DNA from: Curtobacterium sp. ER1/6
GTDB lineage: Bacteria; Actinomycetota; Actinomycetes; Actinomycetales; Microbacteriaceae
NCBI RefSeq assembly: GCF_001742745.1
Contig: NZ_MJAK01000001.1
Coordinates: 558,001 to 622,000, forward strand
DNA: 64,000 nucleotides
Direction of reading: 5' to 3'
The stretch's first letter is position 1, and each line of letters begins with the position of its first letter. Below are positions 1-9,899 of the stretch, in pieces. The position numbers were made by a program, and so were the translations under genes. The notes under the pieces were generated by a model. That model was not told where the DNA came from. It searched no databases and saw nothing but the letters and a program-made list of their open reading frames with translations.

Positions 1-982
1 GCGAGGACGCGAACACCGACGTCCACGACGGCCCCGCGGAGACGTCGAGCGACTCGCCGGTCTCGGGGTCGATGTGCCCGACGGCGTGGAACTGGTCCGC
101 CTGGTCGCGGAGCGCGGGCTCGAAGCCGTGGCCCTTCTCGGTGATGGCGTGCACGATCGTCGGCGCACCGTAGGCCTTCGCCTGCCGCAGCGCAGCCTCC
201 ATCGCGCGCTCGTCGTGACCGTTCACCGGGCCGATGTACTTGATGTCGAGGTTCGAGTACAGCGCCTCGTTGTTCGTGAACCGCGAGAGGAACCCGTGCA
301 TGCCACCGCGGAGCCCGCGGTAGAACGCCCGGCCCGGCGCCCCGAAGTGCGACGCGACGGCCTGGGACTTCTCGAACAGCGCGCGGTACTCGCGGCGCGT
401 GCGGACCGAGCTGAGGAACCGCGCCATGCCGCCGATGGTCGGAGCGTACGAGCGCCCGTTGTCGTTGACGACGATCACGAGCCGGCGGTCGTTGCCGTCG
501 GAGATGTTGTTGAGCGCTTCCCACGTCATGCCGCCGGTGAGCGCGCCGTCCCCGACGACGGCGACCACGGTGCGGTCGTCCTGCCCGGTCTGCCGGAAGG
601 CACGGGAGATGCCGTCCGCCCAGGACAGCGACGACGACGCGTGCGACGACTCGACGATGTCGTGCTCCGACTCGCTGCGCTGCGGGTAGCCGGCGAGCCC
701 GCCGCGCTCCCGGAGGTGCGAGAAGTCCTGCCGCCCGGTGACGAGCTTGTGCACGTAGGACTGGTGCCCGGTGTCGAAGACGAACGGGTCGTGCGGGGAG
801 TCGAACACCCGGTGCATCGCGAGCGTCAGCTCGACGACGCCGAGGTTCGGCCCGAGGTGCCCACCGGTCTTCGCGACCTCGGCGACCAGGAACCGGCGGA
901 TCTCGGCGGCGAGCTCCGTCATCTGCACGTCCGACAGACGCTTGAGGTCGCGCGGCGAGGAGATGCTGCTCAGCAGGCTCAC
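1..982 (-). CDS. dxs: 1-deoxy-D-xylulose-5-phosphate synthase, N-terminal part (cut by window edge)
   Basis: This enzyme condenses pyruvate and glyceraldehyde 3-phosphate to DXP, the thiamine-diphosphate-dependent first step of the MEP isoprenoid pathway. About 327 codons are present and the rest lies left of the window. The frame reads SLLSSISSPRDLKRLS at the N-terminus, then FDTGHQSYVHKLVTGR and the thiamine/Mg motif GDGALTGGMTWEALN, both hallmark Dxs segments. The start is taken as GTG at 982 because AAAGGAG lies six bases upstream. It follows acnA on the same strand, with a 52-bp palindrome between them, so it is probably transcribed separately. Identification is firm. Confidence 0.95.
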   Translation of the reverse strand, partial: MSLLSSISSPRDLKRLSDVQMTELAAEIRRFLVAEVAKTGGHLGPNLGVVELTLAMHRVFDSPHDPFVFDTGHQSYVHKLVTGRQDFSHLRERGGLAGYPQRSESEHDIVESSHASSSLSWADGISRAFRQTGQDDRTVVAVVGDGALTGGMTWEALNNISDGNDRRLVIVVNDNGRSYAPTIGGMARFLSSVRTRREYRALFEKSQAVASHFGAPGRAFYRGLRGGMHGFLSRFTNNEALYSNLDIKYIGPVNGHDERAMEAALRQAKAYGAPTIVHAITEKGHGFEPALRDQADQFHAVGHIDPETGESLDVSAGPSWTSVFASS

Positions 983-1029
983 GGGCGCTCCTTTCGTGGG
1001 GCAGGCCCCCACCCTAGCCGCGCAACCAG

Positions 1030-1081
1030 GACACGGACGGGAGGCGCGGTGCCAGCTGGCACCGCGCCTCCCGTCCGTGTC
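1030..1081. terminator. 52-bp perfect palindrome between acnA and dxs
   Basis: The two 26-base arms meet at 1055/1056 with no unpaired loop base in the sequence. The core GGAGGCGCGGTGCC and its complement recur in several other intergenic regions of the window. It lies just 3' of acnA, so termination of acnA is the likely role. No T-tract follows, as is common in GC-rich actinobacteria. Confidence 0.7.
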
Positions 1082-1113
1082 TCGGTCGCCTCAGCGACCC
1101 GTGCTCACGTCGC

Positions 1114-3951
<2,838 letters not shown>

Positions 3952-4020
3952 TGTGCCGCCTCCCTGGTGATCGGTGTGCCCTCATCCTCGTGGGCCGCGG
4001 AACGTCCCACCAGCAAGGCA

Positions 4021-4076
4021 AACCTAATCCCGGCCGCGTCGGAGCGTCGCCGGGAAAGTGTCTCGATGTCGAGACA
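4021..4076 (-). promoter_or_regulatory. acnA promoter region with an 18-bp dyad operator
   Basis: A perfect inverted repeat TGTCTCGA-TG-TCGAGACA occupies 4059-4076. A candidate -10 element, TAGGTT on the minus strand, sits at 4021-4026 and would give a leader of about 60 nt for acnA. The dyad would then lie around -45 to -62. The regulator is not recognised; it does not match the AcnR or IdeR consensus known to me. Confidence 0.5.
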
Positions 4077-4079
4077 ACC

Positions 4080-4871
4080 CTACACCGCGGCGGTGTCCTC
4101 ACGCCGCACGAACACCGTGCGGACGAGCAGCCAGGTGACCCAGAGCACGGCGGCGTAGAGCGGCACGCCGAGGACGAGCTTCACCGCGGCGAGCAGCTCG
4201 ACCTGGGCGGTCAGGTACAGCGGCACCTCGACGGCCAGTCGGAGCGCGAAGAGCCCCACCCAGACCCAGGTGGCGACGGTCAGCACGCGGCGCTTCGTGG
4301 GGTCCGCGCGCCAGTCCACGTGCGAGCCGTCCTCGTCCGCCGGCAGCAGGAAGCCGACCACGACGCCGATGAGGGGCCAGCGGACCGCGAGGCTCACCAG
4401 CAGACCGACCAACCACACCGAGTTGATGACGATGCCGGGGATGAAGTTCGTCTCGGCACGGCCGGTGAACAGTGCGAGCGCCGCGGAGACCACCACACCG
4501 GCGATGCCCGCGAAGGACATCGTGAGCGACTGCCGCTGCAGCAGGCGGAGCACGACGAACACCAGGCCGACGACGACCGGGATCACGACGCTCGGCACGA
4601 GCTCCTTCGTGATCGCGTAGACGACCAGGAAGGCGAACCCGGGGAGCACCGACTCGGCGAGGCCGCGCACACCGCCGACGGCGCCGAGCAGTGCCCGGCC
4701 GGACGGCGCCTCCCCCGGGGCGACCCGTGCGATCCCGGCGTTCTGCACCGCGGCGCGGAACTGCGCCGAGAACGACGGCGCGACCTCCGGCTCCGGTGCC
4801 GGAGCCGGCACGGGACCGGGGGTCTCGTCGGTTGCGTCTGCGCGACGCGGGGTGTCGTCGTGGTCCGGCAC
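4080..4871 (-). CDS. DUF3159 family integral membrane protein
   Basis: This conserved actinobacterial membrane protein has no known activity. The 263-residue product starts with an acidic, Pro/Ala-rich cytoplasmic tail (about residues 1-55). It continues with several hydrophobic helices, for example VLPGFAFLVVYAI and the stretch around VVIPVVVGLVFVVL, arranged as two repeats of roughly three helices. The GTG start at 4871 has GGAGG five bases upstream. It is the last gene of the dut-DUF3710-DUF3159 operon, 44 bp after DUF3710. The same family lies in the dut neighbourhood of M. tuberculosis (Rv2693c). The OB-fold gene usually found between DUF3710 and DUF3159 is missing here. Confidence 0.85.
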   Translation of the reverse strand: MPDHDDTPRRADATDETPGPVPAPAPEPEVAPSFSAQFRAAVQNAGIARVAPGEAPSGRALLGAVGGVRGLAESVLPGFAFLVVYAITKELVPSVVIPVVVGLVFVVLRLLQRQSLTMSFAGIAGVVVSAALALFTGRAETNFIPGIVINSVWLVGLLVSLAVRWPLIGVVVGFLLPADEDGSHVDWRADPTKRRVLTVATWVWVGLFALRLAVEVPLYLTAQVELLAAVKLVLGVPLYAAVLWVTWLLVRTVFVRREDTAAV

Positions 4872-4915
4872 CGTGCCTCCAGGCCGTGTCGAGTCGAGCG
4901 GGGACGTACCGGGCG

Positions 4916-5638
4916 TCAGACGGCGGACTGCGTCGACTTCGGCATGTGCAGCGGGATGAGGTCACGGGGCGGCATCGGCGTGGTGCCGCGCACCACGACC
5001 ACGCTGCGGAACAGCTCCTCGATCTCGGCGGCGTCGTCGGGCTGCTCGGCGGCCTTGCCGGCGATCACGCCGCGCAGGAACCACCGGGGGCCGTCGACGC
5101 CGACGAACCGCGCCGCCCGGGCGCCGTCGGTCGAGCCGGAGCCGTCGGTGACGACCGGGACGAGCGCACGGAGCTCGGGGCCGAACGGCCCGTCGACCTC
5201 CTCGACGCGGCCGCCCTGCCGCTCGATCTGGTCCGCGATCTGCGCGCGGATCTCGTGCCAGAGGCCGGTCGACCGCGGGGCGGCGAACGGCTGGACCTGC
5301 AGCGTCGACTCGTCGTAGTCGAGCCCGACCGCGACGACGCGCTGCGAGCCCTCCTCGACCTCGAGGCGCAGGTGCAGGCCCTCGCGCGGGAGCACCTTCA
5401 CGCCGCCCAGGTCGACGTAGGGACGGACCAGGTTCGCCTCGGTCTCGTCGTGGGGGCCGTTCTCGGCCCGGTCGGCCGGGGCGGACTTGTCCGTCGGTGC
5501 GACGGCGTCCACCTCGTCGAGGTCGGCGTCGGCGTCGGTCGCGATGTCGACCTCCGGCGTCGTCTCCGCGATCTCGGCGTCGTCGACGACGGCGTCCGCC
5601 ACCTCGACCTCGTCCCGCTTGCGTCGGCCGAACTTCAT
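4916..5638 (-). CDS. DUF3710 family protein
   Basis: This is a 240-residue soluble protein of an actinobacterial family without assigned function. It starts KFGRRKRDEVEVADAVV, then a very acidic tract (about 10-60, rich in Asp/Glu/Ala), then the conserved domain with YVDLGGVKVLPREGLHLRLEV and a C-terminal half including GPRWFLRGVIAGKAA. Its ATG overlaps the dut stop codon (ATGA at 5635-5638), so translation is coupled to dut. A homologue is encoded next to dut in M. tuberculosis (Rv2696c), suggesting a conserved but unknown functional link. Family assignment is firm; function is unknown. Confidence 0.88.
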   Translation of the reverse strand: MKFGRRKRDEVEVADAVVDDAEIAETTPEVDIATDADADLDEVDAVAPTDKSAPADRAENGPHDETEANLVRPYVDLGGVKVLPREGLHLRLEVEEGSQRVVAVGLDYDESTLQVQPFAAPRSTGLWHEIRAQIADQIERQGGRVEEVDGPFGPELRALVPVVTDGSGSTDGARAARFVGVDGPRWFLRGVIAGKAAEQPDDAAEIEELFRSVVVVRGTTPMPPRDLIPLHMPKSTQSAV

Positions 5639-6126
5639 GCGTCCGTTCCTTCCTGGAAGTCGTCGGCGGCGCCGTACAGGGCACCACCCCGGTCACCGTA
5701 GCCCGAGGACCCGAACCCGCCCTCACCGCGCACGCTGTCCGGCAGTGCCTCGACGCGCGTGTACGTGACGCGGGGCACCGGCATCACGATGAGCTGTGCG
5801 ATGCGGTCACCGGTCCGGACCTCGTACGCCTCGGCGGCGTCGGTGTTGAGCAGCGCGACCCCGATCTCGCCGCGGTAGCCCGCGTCGACGGTGCCCGGCG
5901 CGTTCACGATGGTGATGCCGTGCTTCGCCGCGAGCCCGCTGCGGGGGACGACGAACCCGGCGTACCCCTCGGGCAGCGCGATCCGCAGGCCGGTGCCGAC
6001 GAGGCGTCGCTCGCCCGGCTGCAGCACGAACGACTCGGTGGAGACGAGGTCGGCACCGGCGTCCCCGGGGTGGGCGTGGCCGGGAGCGTTCTCCCCGGTC
6101 CAGAGCACGTCGACTGGTTCGGTCAC
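5635..6126 (-). CDS. dut: dUTP diphosphatase (trimeric dUTPase)
   Basis: This enzyme hydrolyses dUTP to dUMP and pyrophosphate, keeping uracil out of DNA and feeding dTMP synthesis. The 163-residue product has all five dUTPase motifs in order: GDAGADLVS, RSGLAAKHG, GTVDAGYRGEIGVALLNTD (with the catalytic Asp), RIAQLIVMP, and the C-terminal arm GEGGFGSSG. The frame stays open far upstream, but the GTG at 6126 gives the family N-terminus. It has no Shine-Dalgarno and carries a TACCCT -10 eight bases upstream, so the mRNA is probably leaderless or nearly so. It is first in the dut-DUF3710-DUF3159 operon and diverges from DUF3093. Confidence 0.96.
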   Translation of the reverse strand: MTEPVDVLWTGENAPGHAHPGDAGADLVSTESFVLQPGERRLVGTGLRIALPEGYAGFVVPRSGLAAKHGITIVNAPGTVDAGYRGEIGVALLNTDAAEAYEVRTGDRIAQLIVMPVPRVTYTRVEALPDSVRGEGGFGSSGYGDRGGALYGAADDFQEGTDA

Positions 6127-6205
6127 GAGACACGAGGGTAGTGCAGCCGTGACCGTTCCGTGACCTCGGACCGGCGAGGGCGGGATGTCGTGGTGGGATG
6201 GAGGG

Positions 6206-6637
6206 GTGACCGTGTACCGCGAACGACTCTGGGCCCCGCCCGCCCTGTACCTGGCGACGGCGCTCGTCATCCCCGCGAGCCTGCTCGTGTTCCTGCCCAT
6301 CAGCGTCCTCGCCGGGGTGCTCGTGGCGATCGGGATGTACGCGGGCGTGCTCGTCCTGCTCTGGGCGCTCGCTCCCACCATCGAGGTCACGGACACCGAG
6401 TTCCGCGCCGGCAGGGCGCACCTCCCCCGGGCGCTCGTCGGCGAGGCCGCCGCCTTCACCGGCGCAGCGGCCACGGACCAGCGCGGGCCGGCGCTCGACG
6501 CCCGCGCGTGGACGCTCTTCCGCGGCTACGTCCGGGGCGTCGTGCGCGTCGAGGTCGCCGACCCCGCGGACCCGACGCCCTACTGGCTGGTGAGCGCGCG
6601 GAATCCGCAGGCGGTCGTGGACGCGCTGCGTTCCTGA
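6206..6637 (+). CDS. DUF3093 family small membrane protein
   Basis: This actinobacterial protein of unknown function has about 143 residues. The N-terminus reads TVYRERLWAPP, followed by two adjacent membrane helices (LYLATALVIPASLLVFLPI and VLAGVLVAIGMYAGVLVLLWAL). A small soluble domain ends YWLVSARNPQAVVDALRS. The start is uncertain: GTG at 6206 gives the family-like N-terminus, but GTG at 6212 sits seven bases after GGAGG (6200-6204), and ATG at 6185 is also in frame. It diverges from dut, as its homologue Rv2698 does in M. tuberculosis. Confidence 0.85.
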   Translation: MTVYRERLWAPPALYLATALVIPASLLVFLPISVLAGVLVAIGMYAGVLVLLWALAPTIEVTDTEFRAGRAHLPRALVGEAAAFTGAAATDQRGPALDARAWTLFRGYVRGVVRVEVADPADPTPYWLVSARNPQAVVDALRS

Positions 6638-6986
6638 CGTCGGCTCGCGCCCGTCGCGTCTCCCGAGGGGCGGCGGGGAGGCGCGGCGCACGCCCGCCAC
6701 GCCCGTTCCTCCCCAGGACGGTCGCCCGGACGGGAGGCGCGGCGCACGCCCGCCATGCCCGTTCCTTCCCAGGACGGTCGCGATCCAACGGGATTCCGGG
6801 CGTACCTGGTCGTTCAGGACGACCCGGTACGCCCGATCCCGCCAGGTACGCCCGTTCCTGCCCGACACTCGCGTACGCCCGATCCCGCCAGGTACACCCG
6901 GCACCGGCACCGGCCGCCCGCGCCCGGCCCGCCACGCGGAACGGCCCGCCACCTCGAGGGGTGACGGGCCGTTCGTGATCACGTGC
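6638..6986. repeat. Gene-free stretch with tandem 50-bp and 23-bp repeats
   Basis: No supported gene lies here, between the 3' ends of DUF3093 and DUF4193. A 50-bp unit occurs at 6676-6725 and 6732-6781 with only two mismatches. A 23-bp unit, centred on GTACGCCCGATCCCGCCAG, is identical at 6827-6849 and 6873-6895. Part of the 50-bp unit (CTTCCCAGGACGGTCGCGAT) recurs at 30074-30093. The GGGAGGCGCGG start of each 50-bp unit matches half of the dispersed palindromes. Confidence 0.8.
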
Positions 6987-7289
6987 CTAGAGCGAGGCGC
7001 ACTCCGCGCAGACGGGGCCGAGCTTCGACTCGTGGTCGAGCTGCGAGCGGTGCTTCACGAGGAAGCACTCGACGCAGGTGAACTCGTCGACCTGCGGGGG
7101 CAGCACGACGACGTCGAGGTCGACGTCGCTGAGGTCCTGTCCGGCGAGCTCGAAGCTGCCGGGGTTGTCCGAATCATCGTCGACGACCCCCGACATCTTG
7201 TCGGGCACGCGCTCCTTGAGGGCCTCGATCGACTCCGAGTCCGTGGAGGAGTCGTCGGTCTTCCTGGGGGCGTCGTAATCGGTGGCCAT
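6987..7289 (-). CDS. DUF4193 family zinc-ribbon-like protein
   Basis: This conserved actinobacterial protein has 100 residues and unknown function. It has an acidic N-terminal half (KTDDSSTDSESIEALKERVPD, then DDDSDNP) and a C-terminal pair of CxxC motifs, CVEC and CAEC, spaced to bind one zinc ion. ATG at 7289 is chosen; ATG at 7295, two codons upstream, is also possible. No strong Shine-Dalgarno is seen. The M. tuberculosis homologue Rv2699c is also in the sigA-dut region. It diverges from sepH and has a good promoter of its own. Confidence 0.9.
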   Translation of the reverse strand: MATDYDAPRKTDDSSTDSESIEALKERVPDKMSGVVDDDSDNPGSFELAGQDLSDVDLDVVVLPPQVDEFTCVECFLVKHRSQLDHESKLGPVCAECASL

Positions 7290-7339
7290 GCCCATCCGTT
7301 TCTCGTGTCGAGAGGTCGTCGCCGGTGATCGGCGGCGAC

Positions 7340-7368
7340 AGTTTGCACCACGACCCGCGAGAGCGCAA
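7340..7368 (-). promoter_or_regulatory. Predicted promoter of the DUF4193 gene
   Basis: On the minus strand a TTGCGC -35 (7363-7368), a 17-bp spacer and a CAAACT -10 (7340-7345) form a sigma-70-like promoter. It would give a leader of about 44 nt. The rest of the 302-bp divergent region (7290-7591) shows a CATACT hexamer at 7538-7543 as a possible -10 for sepH and nothing else clear. Confidence 0.5.
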
Positions 7369-7591
7369 ACCGAACGCCGTGCGGGATCGTCAGGCGCTGC
7401 AACCCGTTGCCCACCCCGGACATTCCCGCACGCCGGGCACCCTCCCGGGCGTCCCGGTGCGACCCGCTCGGGCGCTCGTCGTCCCGGGAGTCCGCGGCAC
7501 GCCCGTGCGCCTCCGCGGGAACGGGCGCGCCCGGCTGCATACTCCTGCAAGGTACGAGCACGACCGTACGCAACGCTCGGGAGGCGCAACC

Positions 7592-8611
7592 ATGCAAGAC
7601 GTGAGAGTCATCGGGGTCGAGTCCGGGGCGCTCCTGCTCGCGACCGACGGCGGCACCGAGTTCCGGTTGCCGGTCACCGCGTCGCTGTCGAGCCAGGTGC
7701 GCCAGGCGAACCCCGACGCCGGTCCGCACAAGCGCGTGTCACCGAAGGACGTGCAGGCGCGCATCCGGGGCGGTGCCGACGCCGCCGACGTGGCCGCCGC
7801 GCTCGACGTCGACGTCGAGTACGTCCGACGCTTCGAGGGTCCCGTGCTCGCCGAGCGCGCGTTCGTCCTCGACGCCGCGCGCCGGGTCCCGGTGACGCCG
7901 GCCGACGACGAGTCCCCCGACACCTTCGGCGCGGCCATCGAGGCCAAGCTCGAGTCCGGCGACGCCCGGTCGGTGGCGTGGGGCTCCTGGAAGGACCCCG
8001 AGCAGGGCTGGCAGGTGCGCGTCCGCTACACCGCGTCCGAGGTCGAGCACGACGCGCAGTGGCTGTTCGACCCGAAGACGTCGACGCTCGTCCCCGACAA
8101 CGGCGACGCACACCGGCTCTCGCACACCGAGGACGAGGGCATCGCGCCGCGCCTCCGCGCCGTCGAGAACGACCACCAGGACACCGACGGCACGCGGTTC
8201 GACTCGGGCGCGTTCCGCGTCGAGCAGGACGACCACGACGCCGTCGAGCCCGAGGTGCAGGACCGTCCGCTCCGTGCGCCGCTCCCCCGCATCGGCGCCG
8301 CGCCGGTCGAGGAGCGCTCGCCCGGCAACGAGACCGCCGACCTGCTCGAGGCCCTCCGGCGTCGTCGCGGTGAACGTGAGGCCGCGTCCTTCACGGAGCA
8401 GCAGGACGAGCCGCGCGGTACCTCCATCAGCGTCGTCGACGTCCCACTGCAGGGTTGGGACGCCTCCCCCGCCTCCGCTCCCGAGCAGGAGGACCGCCCG
8501 ACGTCGGCCCCCGGGTCCGAGAACCGTCCGGAGCGCAAGAAGCGCAACCGCCGCTCGATGCCGAGCTGGGACGAGATCGTCTTCGGCACCCGCCCGGAGG
8601 ACCCGGCCTGA
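7592..8611 (+). CDS. sepH: Septation protein SepH
   Basis: SepH is an actinobacterial cell-division protein that binds and stimulates assembly of FtsZ. The 339-residue product starts MQDVRVIGVESGALLLATDGG, the DUF3071 domain (about residues 1-165). That domain includes a helix-turn-helix-like segment VSPKDVQARIRGGADAADVAAAL. The C-terminal half is hydrophilic and acidic, and ends in a basic motif, RKKRNRRSMPSWDEIVFGTR, as in SepH homologues. ATG at 7592 follows GGGAGG by seven bases. It is monocistronic and ends in a hairpin shared with the convergent phosphodiesterase gene. Confidence 0.9.
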   Translation: MQDVRVIGVESGALLLATDGGTEFRLPVTASLSSQVRQANPDAGPHKRVSPKDVQARIRGGADAADVAAALDVDVEYVRRFEGPVLAERAFVLDAARRVPVTPADDESPDTFGAAIEAKLESGDARSVAWGSWKDPEQGWQVRVRYTASEVEHDAQWLFDPKTSTLVPDNGDAHRLSHTEDEGIAPRLRAVENDHQDTDGTRFDSGAFRVEQDDHDAVEPEVQDRPLRAPLPRIGAAPVEERSPGNETADLLEALRRRRGEREAASFTEQQDEPRGTSISVVDVPLQGWDASPASAPEQEDRPTSAPGSENRPERKKRNRRSMPSWDEIVFGTRPEDPA

Positions 8612-8657
8612 TCCGCTCCCTCCCGAGCCGCGCCCGTCGGACGGGAGGCCCGGTGCA

Positions 8658-8686
8658 GCCCCGCAGCGTTCGTCGCGCTGCGGGGC
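8658..8686. terminator. Bidirectional hairpin between sepH and the phosphodiesterase gene
   Basis: An 11-bp stem, GCCCCGCAGCG paired with CGCTGCGGGGC, has a 7-nt loop and lies between two convergent gene ends (8611 and 8708). The flanking GACGGGAGGCCCGGTGC at 8640-8656 is a half-copy of the dispersed palindrome family. Confidence 0.65.
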
Positions 8687-8707
8687 CGCTCCCGTTCCGG
8701 TGCCGGG

Positions 8708-9874
8708 TCAGCCCGCGAAGGCACCCGCCAGTCGGAGGGGCACGAACACCTCGTCGTCGGTAAGGGCGCCGTGTTGTCCGATCATCCGCTTCGGCTCCTT
8801 CCGCGGGTCGAGCTCGCGGTCGTCGTTGAACGCCCACGACCCGCGTGCGACGACCACCACGTCACCGATGCGCGGGAGCACGCGGTCGTCGACGGCGCCG
8901 AACCAGCCCGCTGCGACCGCCTCGTCGCGGCTCGCGACGTACGCCTTCTTGCCGTAGCGCGTGCGCCAGGCCGCCACGAGCGCGGGGACGTCCGTGTCCG
9001 GCCGGACGGCGAGCTGACGGCAGCGCGGGTCCCCGGCGATCGCGACGACGTCGACGAGCAGCGCCGGGTCCATCGCGATGTTCGCCTCCGGCGGCACGTC
9101 GAGCACGCCGTGGTCGGCCGTGACGAGGATCCCGACGTCCGGGCCGCTGCGTGCCGCGAGCCGGGCGAGCTCGCCGTCGAGCTGCTCGAGCGCCGCGGTC
9201 CAGCGGTCGGACTCCCAGCCGCGCTTGTGGCCGATGGAGTCGAGCTCGGGCACGTAGAGGTACACGAGCGACCGGCCCGCGGCGGTCTCTGCCAGCGCTG
9301 CGTCGACCCGCTGCGGGATGCTGTCCGCCGCCGCGTACCGGGCGCCGCCGAGCACGTTCGCCGTCATGCCCGACGACTCGTACCGAGCCGGGCCGACGAC
9401 GACGGGCTCGACCCCCAGTGCCACCGCCTCGGTGAAGACCGTGCTCGCGAGCAGCCACCCGGCGGGTACCTCGTCGTCCCACCCGCTGAGCAGGTTGACC
9501 ACCCGCTCGGTGCCGGGCTCCCAGCCGCTGTAGCCCACCACGCCGTGCGTGCCGGGCGAGCGACCGGTGGTCAGCGTGCTCAGGGCCGCGGCGGTCGTCG
9601 TGGGGAAGCCGCTCCGCAGGCGCTTCAGCGTGCCGCCGCCCGTGGCGGCGGTGAGCCAGCGCGCGTGGCCGGCGCGGGCCGACAGTGCCGACGAGCCGAG
9701 GCCGTCGACCAGGACGACGACGACGGAACGGGCGGGGCGGAGCGCGATCCGCGCCTCCCGTCCGGTGGCACGCAACCAGGCGTCGTCGGCGGCGCCGAGC
9801 GCGACGAGGCAACTCGGGAGCACGTCGGCGAGGTTCGCGGTGGCGTCGGGGGCGCTCGGTACGCTGGGGGGCAC
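8708..9874 (-). CDS. Alkaline-phosphatase-superfamily nucleotide pyrophosphatase/phosphodiesterase
   Basis: This is a metal-dependent hydrolase of the ENPP/alkaline-phosphatase fold (388 residues). It is predicted to split a phosphodiester or pyrophosphate bond of an unknown substrate. Seen motifs are [13 protein letters not shown] (first metal Asp), [23 protein letters not shown] (catalytic Thr), [10 protein letters not shown] (Asp/His ligands) and [10 protein letters not shown] (Asp-His ligands). No signal peptide is apparent, so it is probably cytoplasmic. GTG at 9874 follows GGGAGG by eight bases. It diverges from parC with only 25 bp between the two start codons, so each promoter must overlap the other gene. 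Confidence 0.85.
   Translation of the reverse strand: MPPSVPSAPDATANLADVLPSCLVALGAADDAWLRATGREARIALRPARSVVVVLVDGLGSSALSARAGHARWLTAATGGGTLKRLRSGFPTTTAAALSTLTTGRSPGTHGVVGYSGWEPGTERVVNLLSGWDDEVPAGWLLASTVFTEAVALGVEPVVVGPARYESSGMTANVLGGARYAAADSIPQRVDAALAETAAGRSLVYLYVPELDSIGHKRGWESDRWTAALEQLDGELARLAARSGPDVGILVTADHGVLDVPPEANIAMDPALLVDVVAIAGDPRCRQLAVRPDTDVPALVAAWRTRYGKKAYVASRDEAVAAGWFGAVDDRVLPRIGDVVVVARGSWAFNDDRELDPRKEPKRMIGQHGALTDDEVFVPLRLAGAFAG
9860..9865 (+). promoter_or_regulatory. Candidate -10 of parC inside the divergent gene
   Basis: TACGCT lies 34 bp upstream of the parC ATG, within codons 4-5 of the phosphodiesterase gene. Transcription would start near 9872 and leave a leader of about 28 nt containing AGAAAGG before the ATG. 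No good -35 is visible. Confidence 0.4.
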
Positions 9875-9899
9875 CCCACGATCCTCCCAGAAAGGTCCC

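Noticed and set aside
4016-4029. IdeR-like half-site (TTAGGTTTGCC on the minus strand) near acnA
   Set aside because: Only the first half resembles the iron box; the second half does not match, and the TAGGTT part is better explained as a -10.
6127-6474. Upstream extension of dut in the open frame
   Set aside because: The extension has no dUTPase homology, overlaps the divergent DUF3093 gene, and the GTG at 6126 with TACCCT just upstream explains the start.
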